From positions 1-17,016 of the forward strand of contig CADBTG010000098.1 of NCBI GenBank assembly GCA_902797475.1: 17,016 nt of DNA, written 5' to 3'. The notes beneath the pieces were generated by a model. It made no database searches and was not told the DNA's origin. It worked only from the letters and a program-made list of their open reading frames with translations. Shown one piece after another: positions 1 to 6,353 of this stretch. Position numbers and translations under genes: made by a program. This DNA comes from an uncultured Lachnospiraceae bacterium. Its GTDB lineage: Bacteria; Bacillota; Clostridia; Lachnospirales; Lachnospiraceae. Every line of letters starts with the position of its first letter. Position 1 is the stretch's first letter.

Positions 1-258
1 CTCGAGCGCGCCCGCGCTCACCGCGACGCACACACCTACACGGCGATCACGATGGAGGAAATGAAGGACATTGCGGACAACAAGCCCGGCTTCATCAAGG
101 CCATGTGGTGCGGCGACCGCGCCTGCGAAGACGCCATCAAGGAGCAGGTCGGCGTTACCTCCCGCTGTATGCCGTTTGCGCAGGAGCACCTTGCAGATAC
201 CTGCGTCTGCTGCGGTAAAAAGGCCAAGACCCTTGTCTACTGGGGCAAGGCGTACTGA
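1..258 (+). CDS. proS: Prolyl-tRNA synthetase, C-terminal fragment
   Basis: This is the last 85 codons of a gene that begins left of the window and reads in frame from base 1 to a TGA at 256-258. The product charges tRNA-Pro with proline in the cytoplasm. The visible part matches the C-terminal domain of the archaeal/eukaryote-type ProRS found in many clostridia: a run GFIKAMWCGD, then a cysteine-rich zinc-type cluster (CGDRAC, SRCMPF, CVCCGKK) and a terminal tyrosine (WGKAY), which that class conserves. The catalytic core is not in the window, so activity cannot be judged. A strong hairpin follows about 50 bases after the stop. Identification rests on motif recall, but the combination of cysteine spacing and terminal Tyr is distinctive. 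Confidence 0.88.
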   Translation, partial: LERARAHRDAHTYTAITMEEMKDIADNKPGFIKAMWCGDRACEDAIKEQVGVTSRCMPFAQEHLADTCVCCGKKAKTLVYWGKAY

Positions 259-310
259 TTCGCATCACGGGAAACTCCATGAAAAATCTTGCAAAGTCGA
301 TACTTTCAAA

Positions 311-347
311 AAAAGTGAGGCATCACCACTGCCTCACTTTTCTTATT
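311..347 (+). terminator. Bidirectional intrinsic terminator between proS and the small membrane protein gene
   Basis: A 12-bp perfect stem (311-322 with 330-341, AAAAGTGAGGCA) encloses a 7-base loop. On the plus strand it ends in TTTTCTTATT. On the minus strand it is followed by seven T, so it can end transcription of both convergent genes. Confidence 0.85.
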
Positions 348-560
348 CTATTCCTGTTTTTCTTTCTTCTTTCTCTTTTTATCTTCTTCCATGACACCCC
401 TAACTGCAAAGCCAAAGAATATAGTGAAAAAAACCATTCCGCCACAGACAACTATCGGAATCAACTTATAGAACCCCGGCATTCCCAGAACGAACATTAC
501 AATTTCCGAAATCGCAAACAACGCCAACACAACAATTATAGCAATACTTGTTCCTTTCAT
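348..560 (-). CDS. Small two-helix membrane protein of unknown function
   Basis: This 70-residue protein has two hydrophobic helices, about residues 4-26 (starting TSIAIIVVLALF) and 31-54 (FYKLIPIVVCGG onward), and then a very charged tail rich in Lys and Glu (EEDKKRKKKEKQE) that should lie in the cytoplasm. The reading frame is open to 656, but the ATG at 558-560 is preferred because AGAGGT sits 7 bases upstream and the extra N-terminal residues look non-coding. I do not recognise a family. It is convergent with proS and uses the same terminator. A TTGACT hexamer near 651-656 could be a -35 box, but I see no convincing -10. The gene is short and AT-rich, so its reality is likely but not certain. 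Confidence 0.6.
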   Translation of the reverse strand: MKGTSIAIIVVLALFAISEIVMFVLGMPGFYKLIPIVVCGGMVFFTIFFGFAVRGVMEEDKKRKKKEKQE

Positions 561-916
561 TTTTCTACCTCTTTTTACTTCAATGTAAATATCTGGTTTT
601 GTTTTACACTTTTTCTTAGTTAAAGCCCTGTAAAACACTAAGGGACAGTAAGTCAAGCTAAACGCCTTAAAAACACGAGGCCAGCGACTCGTATTCCAAA
701 TCTAAAAGCCCTACGCGCCATTAAAGGCAGACTTCTCATTCAACATCCAAATCATCCCTGTGATCAGAATCTCCTTGATTCCTTTCCGTTTGCCGCCGAG
801 AGAGGATGTCTCGAATAGCCTTATTATAGCACATAATCGCTAATACGTTTTGAAAGTCTAAACTGTTTATAACCCTCCAAATATATCAATTCTTCCCACA
901 TCTCAGGTGAATAGAC
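561..916. other. Intergenic stretch with a possible coding relic
   Basis: No intact gene is evident in these 356 bases. On the minus strand, frame 839 down to a TAG at 711-713 stays open for 42 codons and gives natural-looking residues (GGKRKGIKEILITGMIW region) but no credible start. An extended -10 (TGCTATAAT, 823-831, minus strand) lies within it. A second minus-strand frame (ATG at 832-834, stop 736-738, 32 codons) lacks a well-placed ribosome binding site. I read the stretch as decayed or non-coding DNA. Confidence 0.3.
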
Positions 917-2560
917 TTAATGGACCTCAAAATCCATTATCGGTCCCCCCTCCTTCCAAATAACCTCTGCGACCAGAACAGGATGAGAACTCAGATATAC
1001 CTTGTGTTTCAGGAGCAGCAGCCAATCGTGTTCATCGCCTTCGACTACCAGAAGACCGTAACCGTAACCCGAGTCATAGTTTTCTGATTCGATCTCGGTG
1101 TCCCTTGAGGGCTGATACATCAATCCCGCAACCGGATCAAAACACACTAGACACTCGCGTGAAATTCCGCTGCCTTCCATTATCACGATATAGGCTTCTT
1201 TAACCCCGTCTCCGTTCAGATCCGCCATCACAATGTCTCGGATTCCACCGCCAAAACCACCAATCTCATATACCTTGTTGGAATATGTCAGAAAGTAACT
1301 GCCATCCGTTCTGCCAAACAACTGAATCCCAATCTCTTCCGACACAGTATCCGCAATGCACCTGTAGTAGTTGTCTTGATGATCTAACCAACTAGCGTCA
1401 AGCACTCCCTGGTTCACTGCGAGCTGCAGGAAATCAGTCACGCCATCATCAGAATCCAGGTCAAATTGTGTCCCGTATTTCGGGAACGGAAATACCGATC
1501 TGTCCTCAGCTCCTAACGTACAGAGGTAATCTCCCCGTAGGAAAATGGAAAACGACACGTCCTTTCCAAATGCCTCCACGTTTCCATCTGTAAACTGCAG
1601 TTTGGGAAATGCCCCCGTACTCGCATCACAGATTTCTTCCCTTAATGTCGTCGTAGCTACACGAACCTCTCCGCTGTCCTTTCGTGAATAGGCCGCCAAG
1701 GTCGCTGATAACCGACCTGAAGAAGCGCCTTTACCAATGGTTAGAATCTCCTTTTTCCCATCACCATCAGCATCTGTGAAGGCCGCAGTCCCGCATTGCC
1801 ACTCCACGGCAACTCCGTCATATACGATATAAAAATGTCTTGTTAGCGAATCCGACTTGTTCAGCAGCGTCACAAAAACCTGCGCACCGGTTGCTTCATA
1901 CATTCCCTCCGGAGTGACATCCATCGGTTTCACGTCGGTATTCGGAGTATAAAATCCCCATAGATCTTCTACATTTCGCATCGGGATCCCCCGAACCGGA
2001 GCATCCTGTCGCAATCCATGGGTTGAAAGGATCTCGCTCGCCTTATCCGGCGTATAGCCTCCATCAGGTGTCTGACCCTTCGTATATGCAAAAACATAAC
2101 AACCGTTTGATTGCTCATAGACCAGGATCACACAACCATCCGTATACGCAACCCATGATATGTAATTCGATTGTTCTGCATCCACAAACCGATAGCCGGC
2201 TTCCCGGAGTTTTCTTCGATACGCAGATGCGTCAATATGATCATAGCAATACACATTTTCCTGCACTGCGTTCAACCATAAGTCCTGCTTTCCGGTTGTT
2301 TCTTTCACACCTTCCTCATCGGGAAGGATTACCCTATCTGCATTCGGCGAAGCAATCGTGGTAAGCAAGTAATCTTCCGTCGGTTTCAAAGTGACTGTCG
2401 GGGTAACTGTAGGTGTGTTGTCACTCTTCACCGGCTTTTCCTTTCCCTTATGCCACACAAAGATGAACAATACAATGTAGGCGATAACCACTATCCCAAT
2501 CAACACAATTATGAGATTGCGGATTTTTCCAGATGTAATCTTTTCTTTCATTCTTTTCAT
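917..2560 (-). CDS. Membrane-anchored extracytoplasmic protein with FG-GAP/VCBS-like Ca-loop motifs
   Basis: This 547-residue protein has a short basic N-terminus, one membrane helix at about residues 15-36 and a Thr/Pro-rich spacer (about 48-62, TPTVTPTVTLKPT). The rest is a large soluble region predicted to lie outside the membrane. That region holds two Asp-rich loops of the FG-GAP/VCBS kind, DADGDGKKEI (263-272) and DLNGDGVKEAYI (447-458), and a looser DLDSDDGVTDF (368-378). Such loops bind calcium in beta-propeller repeats. No lipobox or catalytic motif is visible. Two starts are possible, ATG at 2560 and ATG at 2551; a GGCGAGATGGG stretch lies just upstream, and neither start is clearly better. 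Codon use is more AT-rich than in the ribosomal block. The function is unknown; surface sensing or adhesion are only guesses. Confidence 0.8.
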   Translation of the reverse strand: MKRMKEKITSGKIRNLIIVLIGIVVIAYIVLFIFVWHKGKEKPVKSDNTPTVTPTVTLKPTEDYLLTTIASPNADRVILPDEEGVKETTGKQDLWLNAVQENVYCYDHIDASAYRRKLREAGYRFVDAEQSNYISWVAYTDGCVILVYEQSNGCYVFAYTKGQTPDGGYTPDKASEILSTHGLRQDAPVRGIPMRNVEDLWGFYTPNTDVKPMDVTPEGMYEATGAQVFVTLLNKSDSLTRHFYIVYDGVAVEWQCGTAAFTDADGDGKKEILTIGKGASSGRLSATLAAYSRKDSGEVRVATTTLREEICDASTGAFPKLQFTDGNVEAFGKDVSFSIFLRGDYLCTLGAEDRSVFPFPKYGTQFDLDSDDGVTDFLQLAVNQGVLDASWLDHQDNYYRCIADTVSEEIGIQLFGRTDGSYFLTYSNKVYEIGGFGGGIRDIVMADLNGDGVKEAYIVIMEGSGISRECLVCFDPVAGLMYQPSRDTEIESENYDSGYGYGLLVVEGDEHDWLLLLKHKVYLSSHPVLVAEVIWKEGGPIMDFEVH

Positions 2561-2632
2561 CCCATCTCGCCTATCGTAACGCCAAAATCCTGCGGTTACA
2601 TGATTTAATTCTTAGCTATTGTTTTTTATTTC

Positions 2633-2806
2633 TCAGAACAGTTTGCACCCTATCAAATCAGGGAATTTCTTCCTGAAATCAGGAGCGACTTCAAACACAA
2701 TCCCCAATTCATTTAATGCTAATTCTGATAGTTTTTGTCGTATTAACAATTGTTTCCATCAAAGGTCCTCATGCATTTCTTCTATCGCAAGACTCGCTGC
2801 CTCACC
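2633..2806 (-). pseudogene. Possible decayed coding fragment with an in-frame stop
   Basis: On the minus strand the frame from 2806 to a TGA at 2633-2635 reads as plausible protein (ASLAIEEMHEDL, then LIRQKLSELALNELGIVFE and FRKKFPDLIGCKLF) but carries an in-frame TGA at 2759-2761. An extended -10 box lies directly upstream at 2815-2823. I do not recognise the family. It may be a relic of a short gene or a chance open stretch in AT-rich DNA. Confidence 0.25.
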
Positions 2807-2814
2807 TCAATCTG

Positions 2815-2823
2815 ATTATACCA
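2815..2823 (-). promoter_or_regulatory. Candidate extended -10 promoter
   Basis: TGGTATAAT on the minus strand is a full consensus -10 with the TGn extension; no good -35 lies 16-18 bases upstream. It could drive the possible relic at 2633-2806 or, with a leader of about 250 bases, the gene at 917-2560. The rest of 2561-2924 shows nothing else I can support. Confidence 0.35.
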
Positions 2824-2926
2824 CAGTATGAACAACGATAGGAAAACTATTTCAAATGCTATGTTTTTATGCTCACCGGATCGAAGCCCGGGGGAAAAGC
2901 GGCCTTGTCTTTCCGGCTCCTTAAGG

Positions 2927-2967
2927 AAAAAAATGGCCGGCAAATGTTTTAACACTTGCCGGCCATT
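2927..2967 (-). terminator. Intrinsic terminator of the rplJ-rplL operon
   Basis: A 12-bp perfect stem (2932-2943 with 2956-2967, AATGGCCGGCAA) is followed on the minus strand by seven T at 2927-2933. It lies about 90 bases after the rplL stop. Confidence 0.9.
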
Positions 2968-3055
2968 CTCTGTACTGTTTGATAGAACTGAAACCCTAAG
3001 GGGTTCTGCGGTAAGACGCATCAATTTATAACACTCTATAATAGGTTATAATTAC

Positions 3056-3430
3056 TTACTTCAGCGTAACCTTAGCGCCCTCAGCCTCAACCTTCTTCTT
3101 GATGTCCTCAGCCTCTTCCTTGGAAACAGCTTCCTTGATGTTCTTCGGAGCGCCGTCTACAAGATCCTTAGCTTCCTTGAGGCCAAGACCGGTGATCTCA
3201 CGAACAACCTTGATAACCTTAACCTTGTTCTCACCAACTTCGGTAAGCTCTACGTTGAACTCGGTCTTCTCTTCCTCAGCGGGAGCAGCAGCACCTGCGC
3301 CTGCACCAGCAGCAACTACAACGCCTGCAGCAGCGCTAACACCAAACTCTTCCTCACAAGCCTTAACAAGATCGTTCAGCTCAAGAACGGTAAGGGACTT
3401 GATAGCATCAATAAATTCCTGATTAGTCAT
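3056..3430 (-). CDS. rplL: Ribosomal protein L7/L12
   Basis: This 124-residue protein is the usual length for L7/L12, the multicopy ribosomal stalk protein that binds L10 and recruits elongation and initiation factor GTPases. The N-terminal dimerisation and L10-binding domain covers about residues 1-32. An Ala/Gly-rich hinge follows (about 33-52), then the C-terminal factor-binding domain with GLGLKEAK (81-88) and VDGAPK (91-96). The start is the ATG at 3428-3430, with GGAGG at 3439-3443. A frame extension of five codons upstream would read through the ribosome binding site and is rejected. It is second in a two-gene operon after rplJ. In most bacteria rpoB and rpoC follow, but here a strong terminator does. 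Confidence 0.98.
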   Translation of the reverse strand: MTNQEFIDAIKSLTVLELNDLVKACEEEFGVSAAAGVVVAAGAGAGAAAPAEEEKTEFNVELTEVGENKVKVIKVVREITGLGLKEAKDLVDGAPKNIKEAVSKEEAEDIKKKVEAEGAKVTLK

Positions 3431-3510
3431 TTTAAATTCCTCCATTTAATTGAATTATGCCGACTTGCGGCGTGACCGTGCGGGATATCCGTACGGGGTC
3501 TGCGGGAATG

Positions 3511-4005
3511 TTAGGCAACCTCGCCCTTCTTCTCCGCAATCTGATTGAGAACGCGTGCAAGATTTGCAATCGGAGACTGCAAGCTGCCCAGAAGTCTGGA
3601 AATGAGAACTTCTCTGGACGGGATGTTTGCAACTGCCTTGCAACCCTCTGCATCATAGTACGTTCCGTCTACAACGCCGCCCTTGAACTCAAGCTTGTCC
3701 GAGATCTTCATTCCCTGGGAAAGAAGTCTGGCAGGCGCGGTCGCATCTTCAAGACCGAAAGCAACAGCTGTAGGTCCGTCAAGATGCTTGGAAAGCTCTT
3801 CATAAACGGTTCCGGCAAATGCCTTCTTCAGGTAGGTGTTCTTGTATACTTTATATACAACACCGCCCTCTCTCAGAGACTTACGAAGTTTCGTATCCTG
3901 TTCAACCGTCAATCCGCGGTAATCAACGAGTACGGCTGCCTTTGCATCGGCAACATACTTGGAGATTTCCTCGATAATCGGCTGCTTCAACTCAACCTTT
4001 GCCAT
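3511..4005 (-). CDS. rplJ: Ribosomal protein L10
   Basis: This 164-residue protein forms the base of the ribosomal stalk, binding 23S rRNA through its N-terminal domain and several L12 dimers through its C-terminal helix. Typical L10 features are the AAVLVDYRGLTVEQ segment (about 23-36), the VYKNTYLKKA segment (about 53-62) and a helical C-terminus (LARVLNQIAEKK). TAGGAGGT lies 9 bases before the ATG. It is the first gene of rplJ-rplL; about 80 bases separate the two. Expression is probably feedback-controlled by the L10-L12 complex through the leader at 4062-4194. Confidence 0.98.
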   Translation of the reverse strand: MAKVELKQPIIEEISKYVADAKAAVLVDYRGLTVEQDTKLRKSLREGGVVYKVYKNTYLKKAFAGTVYEELSKHLDGPTAVAFGLEDATAPARLLSQGMKISDKLEFKGGVVDGTYYDAEGCKAVANIPSREVLISRLLGSLQSPIANLARVLNQIAEKKGEVA

Positions 4006-4061
4006 CTGAATTACCTCCTATATGATTTTCGACTGTCGCCGACACTAAGAGGTGAGCGGAT

Positions 4062-4098
4062 AAAAAAATAAGCTCCTCTTCCGAAGCGGAAAAGCAGC
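4062..4098 (-). terminator. Attenuator terminator in the rplJ leader
   Basis: An 11-position stem (4088-4098 with 4072-4082, one G-G mismatch and one G-U pair) is followed on the minus strand by a T run (seven T at 4062-4068). It lies upstream of the rplJ ribosome binding site, so it would stop transcription before the operon. Confidence 0.75.
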
Positions 4099-4194
4099 AT
4101 AATAAACTCATCACCAAATGCTGACATATCCTCGGTTGGCGGATTTGCATCGCTTACGCCTTTCGGCACCTACTGTCTTCGGCAGTCGCATATA
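4062..4194 (-). ncRNA. L10 leader (rplJL mRNA autoregulatory 5' UTR)
   Basis: The 5' UTR between the rplJ promoter and gene is about 185 bases. It carries the GCCGAAGACAGTAGGTGC block and an AACCGAGG block typical of the bacterial L10-leader family, which binds L10(L12)4. Downstream, CAGCAT (at 4118-4123) can pair with ATGCTG (at 4095-4100). That pairing would destroy the terminator stem at 4072-4098, so the two form an antiterminator/terminator switch. Family identity comes from recall of the conserved blocks; the competing pairings are visible in the sequence. Confidence 0.8.
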
Positions 4195-4223
4195 TTTATA
4201 GCATACCGGGGTCCCGTTGTCAA
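4195..4223 (-). promoter_or_regulatory. Promoter of rplJ-rplL
   Basis: On the minus strand a perfect TTGACA (4218-4223), a 17-base spacer and TATAAA (4195-4200) precede the L10 leader. This is a strong housekeeping sigma-type promoter. Confidence 0.88.
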
Positions 4224-4368
4224 CAGCTTTTTTCCGTGCCGTGAAATCTTTTCCCGGACTTCCGGTTTTGTAAACTTTATGGAAAATGCAACAAAATATT
4301 ACAATTCCGTCAGATTTGTCAAAGAATTTCACGCCGCGAAAGGAAAATTCACATTTTTCAAGAAAACA

Positions 4369-4397
4369 CTTACATTTTTCGAATAATCGTGTATAAT
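4369..4397 (+). promoter_or_regulatory. Candidate promoter of the orphan gene at 4429
   Basis: CTTACA (4369-4374), a 17-base spacer and a perfect TATAAT (4392-4397) lie about 30 bases upstream of the start codon. The -35 matches four of six consensus bases. Confidence 0.6.
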
Positions 4398-4428
4398 TTT
4401 ATATACACAAAAACGGGGAGGTGATTGT

Positions 4429-4998
4429 ATGATTCTTGATCTTGTAAAAGTTCGCGAAGATCCCGGTCTGGGCGAGCTGGCCATCAAGAGAAACGGTCGC
4501 ACCGTCGGGGAGATTAAGATGCAGCGAATCCCGGCCCCCGGAAACTGGAAGATTCGTTTCGGCGACAAGGAGCTGGTTGTCGGGGAAACCACCCGCGGGA
4601 CAACCGATATGATCGCTGCCTTCCAGATTGAGACGTCCGGAACCTCTTCGGGCTTCTGCTATCAGGTTCATACAGGCTCTCTCTTCAATAAATATGACAT
4701 CTACGAGCTTCGTTACATGAGCCTTTCCTACAACCTGTATCCGGTCGGACCGGCAGACTGTAAGGCGCTTCCGATCTTCTACGGGAACTGGCAGATTGCT
4801 TCCATCGAGAGCCTTGACCAGACAAGCAAAGACATATTCCGGGATGCACAGATTCTTGCCGAGGATGAGAAGGCTGCATATGTCGCATTGATTCTGTTCT
4901 GCTACATCCGTTCCAATCCGCAGCCGCTCGTATCGGTAACGAACAAAAAGCTGCTCGGAAAGATTGACCGTTCCTTCCCGGACCGCATAAAAATCTGA
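4429..4998 (+). CDS. Uncharacterised protein inserted between rplA and rplJ
   Basis: This 189-residue soluble protein has no signal peptide or membrane helix. The ATG at 4429 follows GGGGAGGTGATT with good spacing. The first two thirds are rich in beta-type strands (KIRFGDKELVVGE, FCYQVHTGSLFNKYDI, YELRYMSLSYNLYPVG, FYGNWQIASIES). The end is helical (EDEKAAYVALILFCYI). The strand pattern and the GNWQI segment faintly recall tubby/LURP-one-like domains, but this is a weak impression and I give no function. It is a single-gene unit with its own promoter and terminator, divergent from rplJ and convergent with rplA, so it breaks the usual rplKAJL order. Base composition resembles the neighbouring ribosomal genes, which argues against very recent transfer. 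Confidence 0.85.
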   Translation: MILDLVKVREDPGLGELAIKRNGRTVGEIKMQRIPAPGNWKIRFGDKELVVGETTRGTTDMIAAFQIETSGTSSGFCYQVHTGSLFNKYDIYELRYMSLSYNLYPVGPADCKALPIFYGNWQIASIESLDQTSKDIFRDAQILAEDEKAAYVALILFCYIRSNPQPLVSVTNKKLLGKIDRSFPDRIKI

Positions 4999-5022
4999 AT
5001 CGAACCGAACTTACAAAGAATA

Positions 5023-5047
5023 AACCCGTCGCAAAGCGACGGGTTTT
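5023..5047 (+). terminator. Terminator shared by the orphan gene and rplA
   Basis: A 10-bp perfect stem (AACCCGTCGC, 5023-5032 with 5036-5045) has a 3-base loop and then TTTT. On the minus strand the stem is followed by TTTATTCTTT, so it can also serve rplA, which converges on it. Confidence 0.88.
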
Positions 5048-5073
5048 CTGCTATGGTTCGGTCTTTCTTTAAT

Positions 5074-5766
5074 TTACATAAACTTTGCTGTATTAAGCTT
5101 GATGCCGGGGCCCATCGTGGAAGTGAGCGTTACACTTCTCAGATACTGGCCCTTTGCAGCAGCGGGCTTAGCCTTTACAATAGCACCGATCAGAGTATCG
5201 AAGTTCTCCGAAAGCTGCTCTTCGGTAAAGGAAGCCTTTCCTACGGGGCAGTGAATGATGTTCGTCTTGTCAAGACGGTACTCAATCTTACCGGCTTTGA
5301 TATCCTTAACAGCCTTGGTAACATCCATCGTAACGGTACCGGCCTTGGGGTTCGGCATGAGTCCCTTAGGTCCGAGTACACGACCGAGCTTACCAACAAC
5401 GCCCATCATGTCCGGTGTTGCTACAACAACGTCAAACTCGAACCAGCCGTCCTTCTGGATTCTGGGAACGAGCTCATCGCCGCCTGCATAATCAGCGCCT
5501 GCTGCCAGAGCCTCATCAACCTTCGGGCCCTTCGCGAATACCAAAACGCGAACGGTCTTACCGGTTCCGTGAGGAAGAACGACAGCGCCGCGGACCTGCT
5601 GGTCAGCATGACGTCCGTCTACACCGAGACGAATATGCGCTTCAATGGTCTCATCAAATTTAGCTACGGCGGACTTCTTTACAAGTGCAATCGCTTCAGC
5701 GCTATCGTACTGTACGCTTCTGTCGATCAGCTTGGCAGCGTCCGTATATTTCTTTCCATGTTTCAT
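5074..5766 (-). CDS. rplA: Ribosomal protein L1
   Basis: This 230-residue protein is the normal length for L1, which binds the mobile L1 stalk of 23S rRNA and helps release E-site tRNA. The family signature VGKLGRVLGPKGLMPNPK (about 124-141) is present, as is the N-terminal KHGKKYTDAAKLID. The ATG at 5764-5766 follows TAGGAGGT. It is the last gene of rpmG-secE-nusG-rplK-rplA. In several bacteria L1 represses its own operon by binding mRNA. A hairpin at 5783-5812, just upstream of this gene, is repeated before rplK and is a candidate for that site. Confidence 0.98.
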   Translation of the reverse strand: MKHGKKYTDAAKLIDRSVQYDSAEAIALVKKSAVAKFDETIEAHIRLGVDGRHADQQVRGAVVLPHGTGKTVRVLVFAKGPKVDEALAAGADYAGGDELVPRIQKDGWFEFDVVVATPDMMGVVGKLGRVLGPKGLMPNPKAGTVTMDVTKAVKDIKAGKIEYRLDKTNIIHCPVGKASFTEEQLSENFDTLIGAIVKAKPAAAKGQYLRSVTLTSTMGPGIKLNTAKFM

Positions 5767-5782
5767 AATATGTAACCTCCTA

Positions 5783-5812
5783 GTGGTGTTGTCGGGAGCT
5801 TATCCCTCCCAC
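5783..5812 (-). promoter_or_regulatory. Candidate L1-binding mRNA hairpin before rplA (copy A)
   Basis: On the minus strand the RNA can fold as outer helix GTGG/CCAC, internal loop GA against GACAACA, inner helix GGGA/TCCC and loop TAAGC. It begins 8 bases after the rplK stop and ends just before the rplA ribosome binding site. The same fold recurs before rplK. Assignment to L1 is inferred from position and known L11-operon autoregulation. Confidence 0.5.
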
Positions 5813-5819
5813 TTAATTC

Positions 5820-6248
5820 TTAGTCATCTACGACGGTGATACCCATACTGCGTGCAGTTCCTGCGATCATGCTGGTCGCAGCCTCAAGGTTGGCAGCGTT
5901 CAGATCGGGCATTTTCAGCTCAGCAATCTTAGCTACTTCAGATCTCTTAATCGTAGCAACCTTTTCCTTGTTCGGCTTACCGGAAGCTTTGTCAATCTTG
6001 CAGGCCTTCTTAAGAAGCACGGGAGCCGGAGGAGTCTTCGTGATAAAGCTGAAGCTCTTATCCTGATATACCGTGATAACAACAGGAATGATCATTCCTT
6101 CCTGTCCTGCAGTTCTGGCATTGAATTCCTTCGTGAACTGTACAATGTTTACACCGTGCTGACCGAGAGCGGGACCAACCGGAGGAGCCGGGGTTGCCTT
6201 CGCAGCCGGAATCTGTAATTTGATGTAACCTGTAACTTTCTTAGCCAT
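5820..6248 (-). CDS. rplK: Ribosomal protein L11
   Basis: This 142-residue protein is the usual length for L11, which binds the GTPase-associated centre of 23S rRNA with L10. The N-terminal KLQIPAAKA and the Pro-rich PAPPVGPALGQHGVNI (about 19-34, the thiostrepton-region linker) are present. So are IIPVVITVYQDKSFSF, TKTPPAPVLLKKA and a C-terminal rRNA-binding end with AGTARSMGITV. The usual KLQIPAGKA has Ala for Gly. TAGGAGGT precedes the ATG at good spacing. It sits between nusG and rplA in the standard order. Confidence 0.98.
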   Translation of the reverse strand: MAKKVTGYIKLQIPAAKATPAPPVGPALGQHGVNIVQFTKEFNARTAGQEGMIIPVVITVYQDKSFSFITKTPPAPVLLKKACKIDKASGKPNKEKVATIKRSEVAKIAELKMPDLNAANLEAATSMIAGTARSMGITVVDD

Positions 6249-6268
6249 AATAGCTTACCTCCTAAAAT

Positions 6269-6296
6269 GTGGTGTTATCGGAAGATTTCCTCCCAC
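6269..6296 (-). promoter_or_regulatory. Candidate L1-binding mRNA hairpin before rplK (copy B)
   Basis: The minus-strand RNA folds as GTGG/CCAC, internal loop GA against GATAACA, inner helix GGAA/TTCC and loop ATC. Compared with copy A, the inner helix changes on both sides and stays paired. Two further hairpins lie between this element and nusG (ACCGG/CCGGT at 6300-6314 and GTCCG/CGGAC at 6323-6341); neither has a T run, so I do not call a terminator. Confidence 0.5.
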
Positions 6297-6353
6297 TTAC
6301 CGGTATGAAACCGGCAGTTCCCGTCCGCTGCCTTTACGGACAGGCATGTTGCA

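Noticed and set aside
311..341. Inverted repeat near the left edge as a mobile-element end
   Set aside because: It is a standard bidirectional terminator between convergent genes.
279..623. 114-codon plus-strand open frame after proS
   Set aside because: It runs through the terminator hairpin and is antisense to the better-supported small membrane protein.
736..834. 32-codon minus-strand frame starting MCYNKAIRDILS
   Set aside because: There is no well-placed ribosome binding site, and an alternative frame over the same DNA is equally plausible; it is noted only within the intergenic entry.
3457..4071. 204-codon plus-strand open frame
   Set aside because: It is antisense to rplJ, which is certain.
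6300..6341. Hairpins between nusG and rplK as a terminator
   Set aside because: Neither hairpin has a T run, and the operon is expected to continue into rplK.
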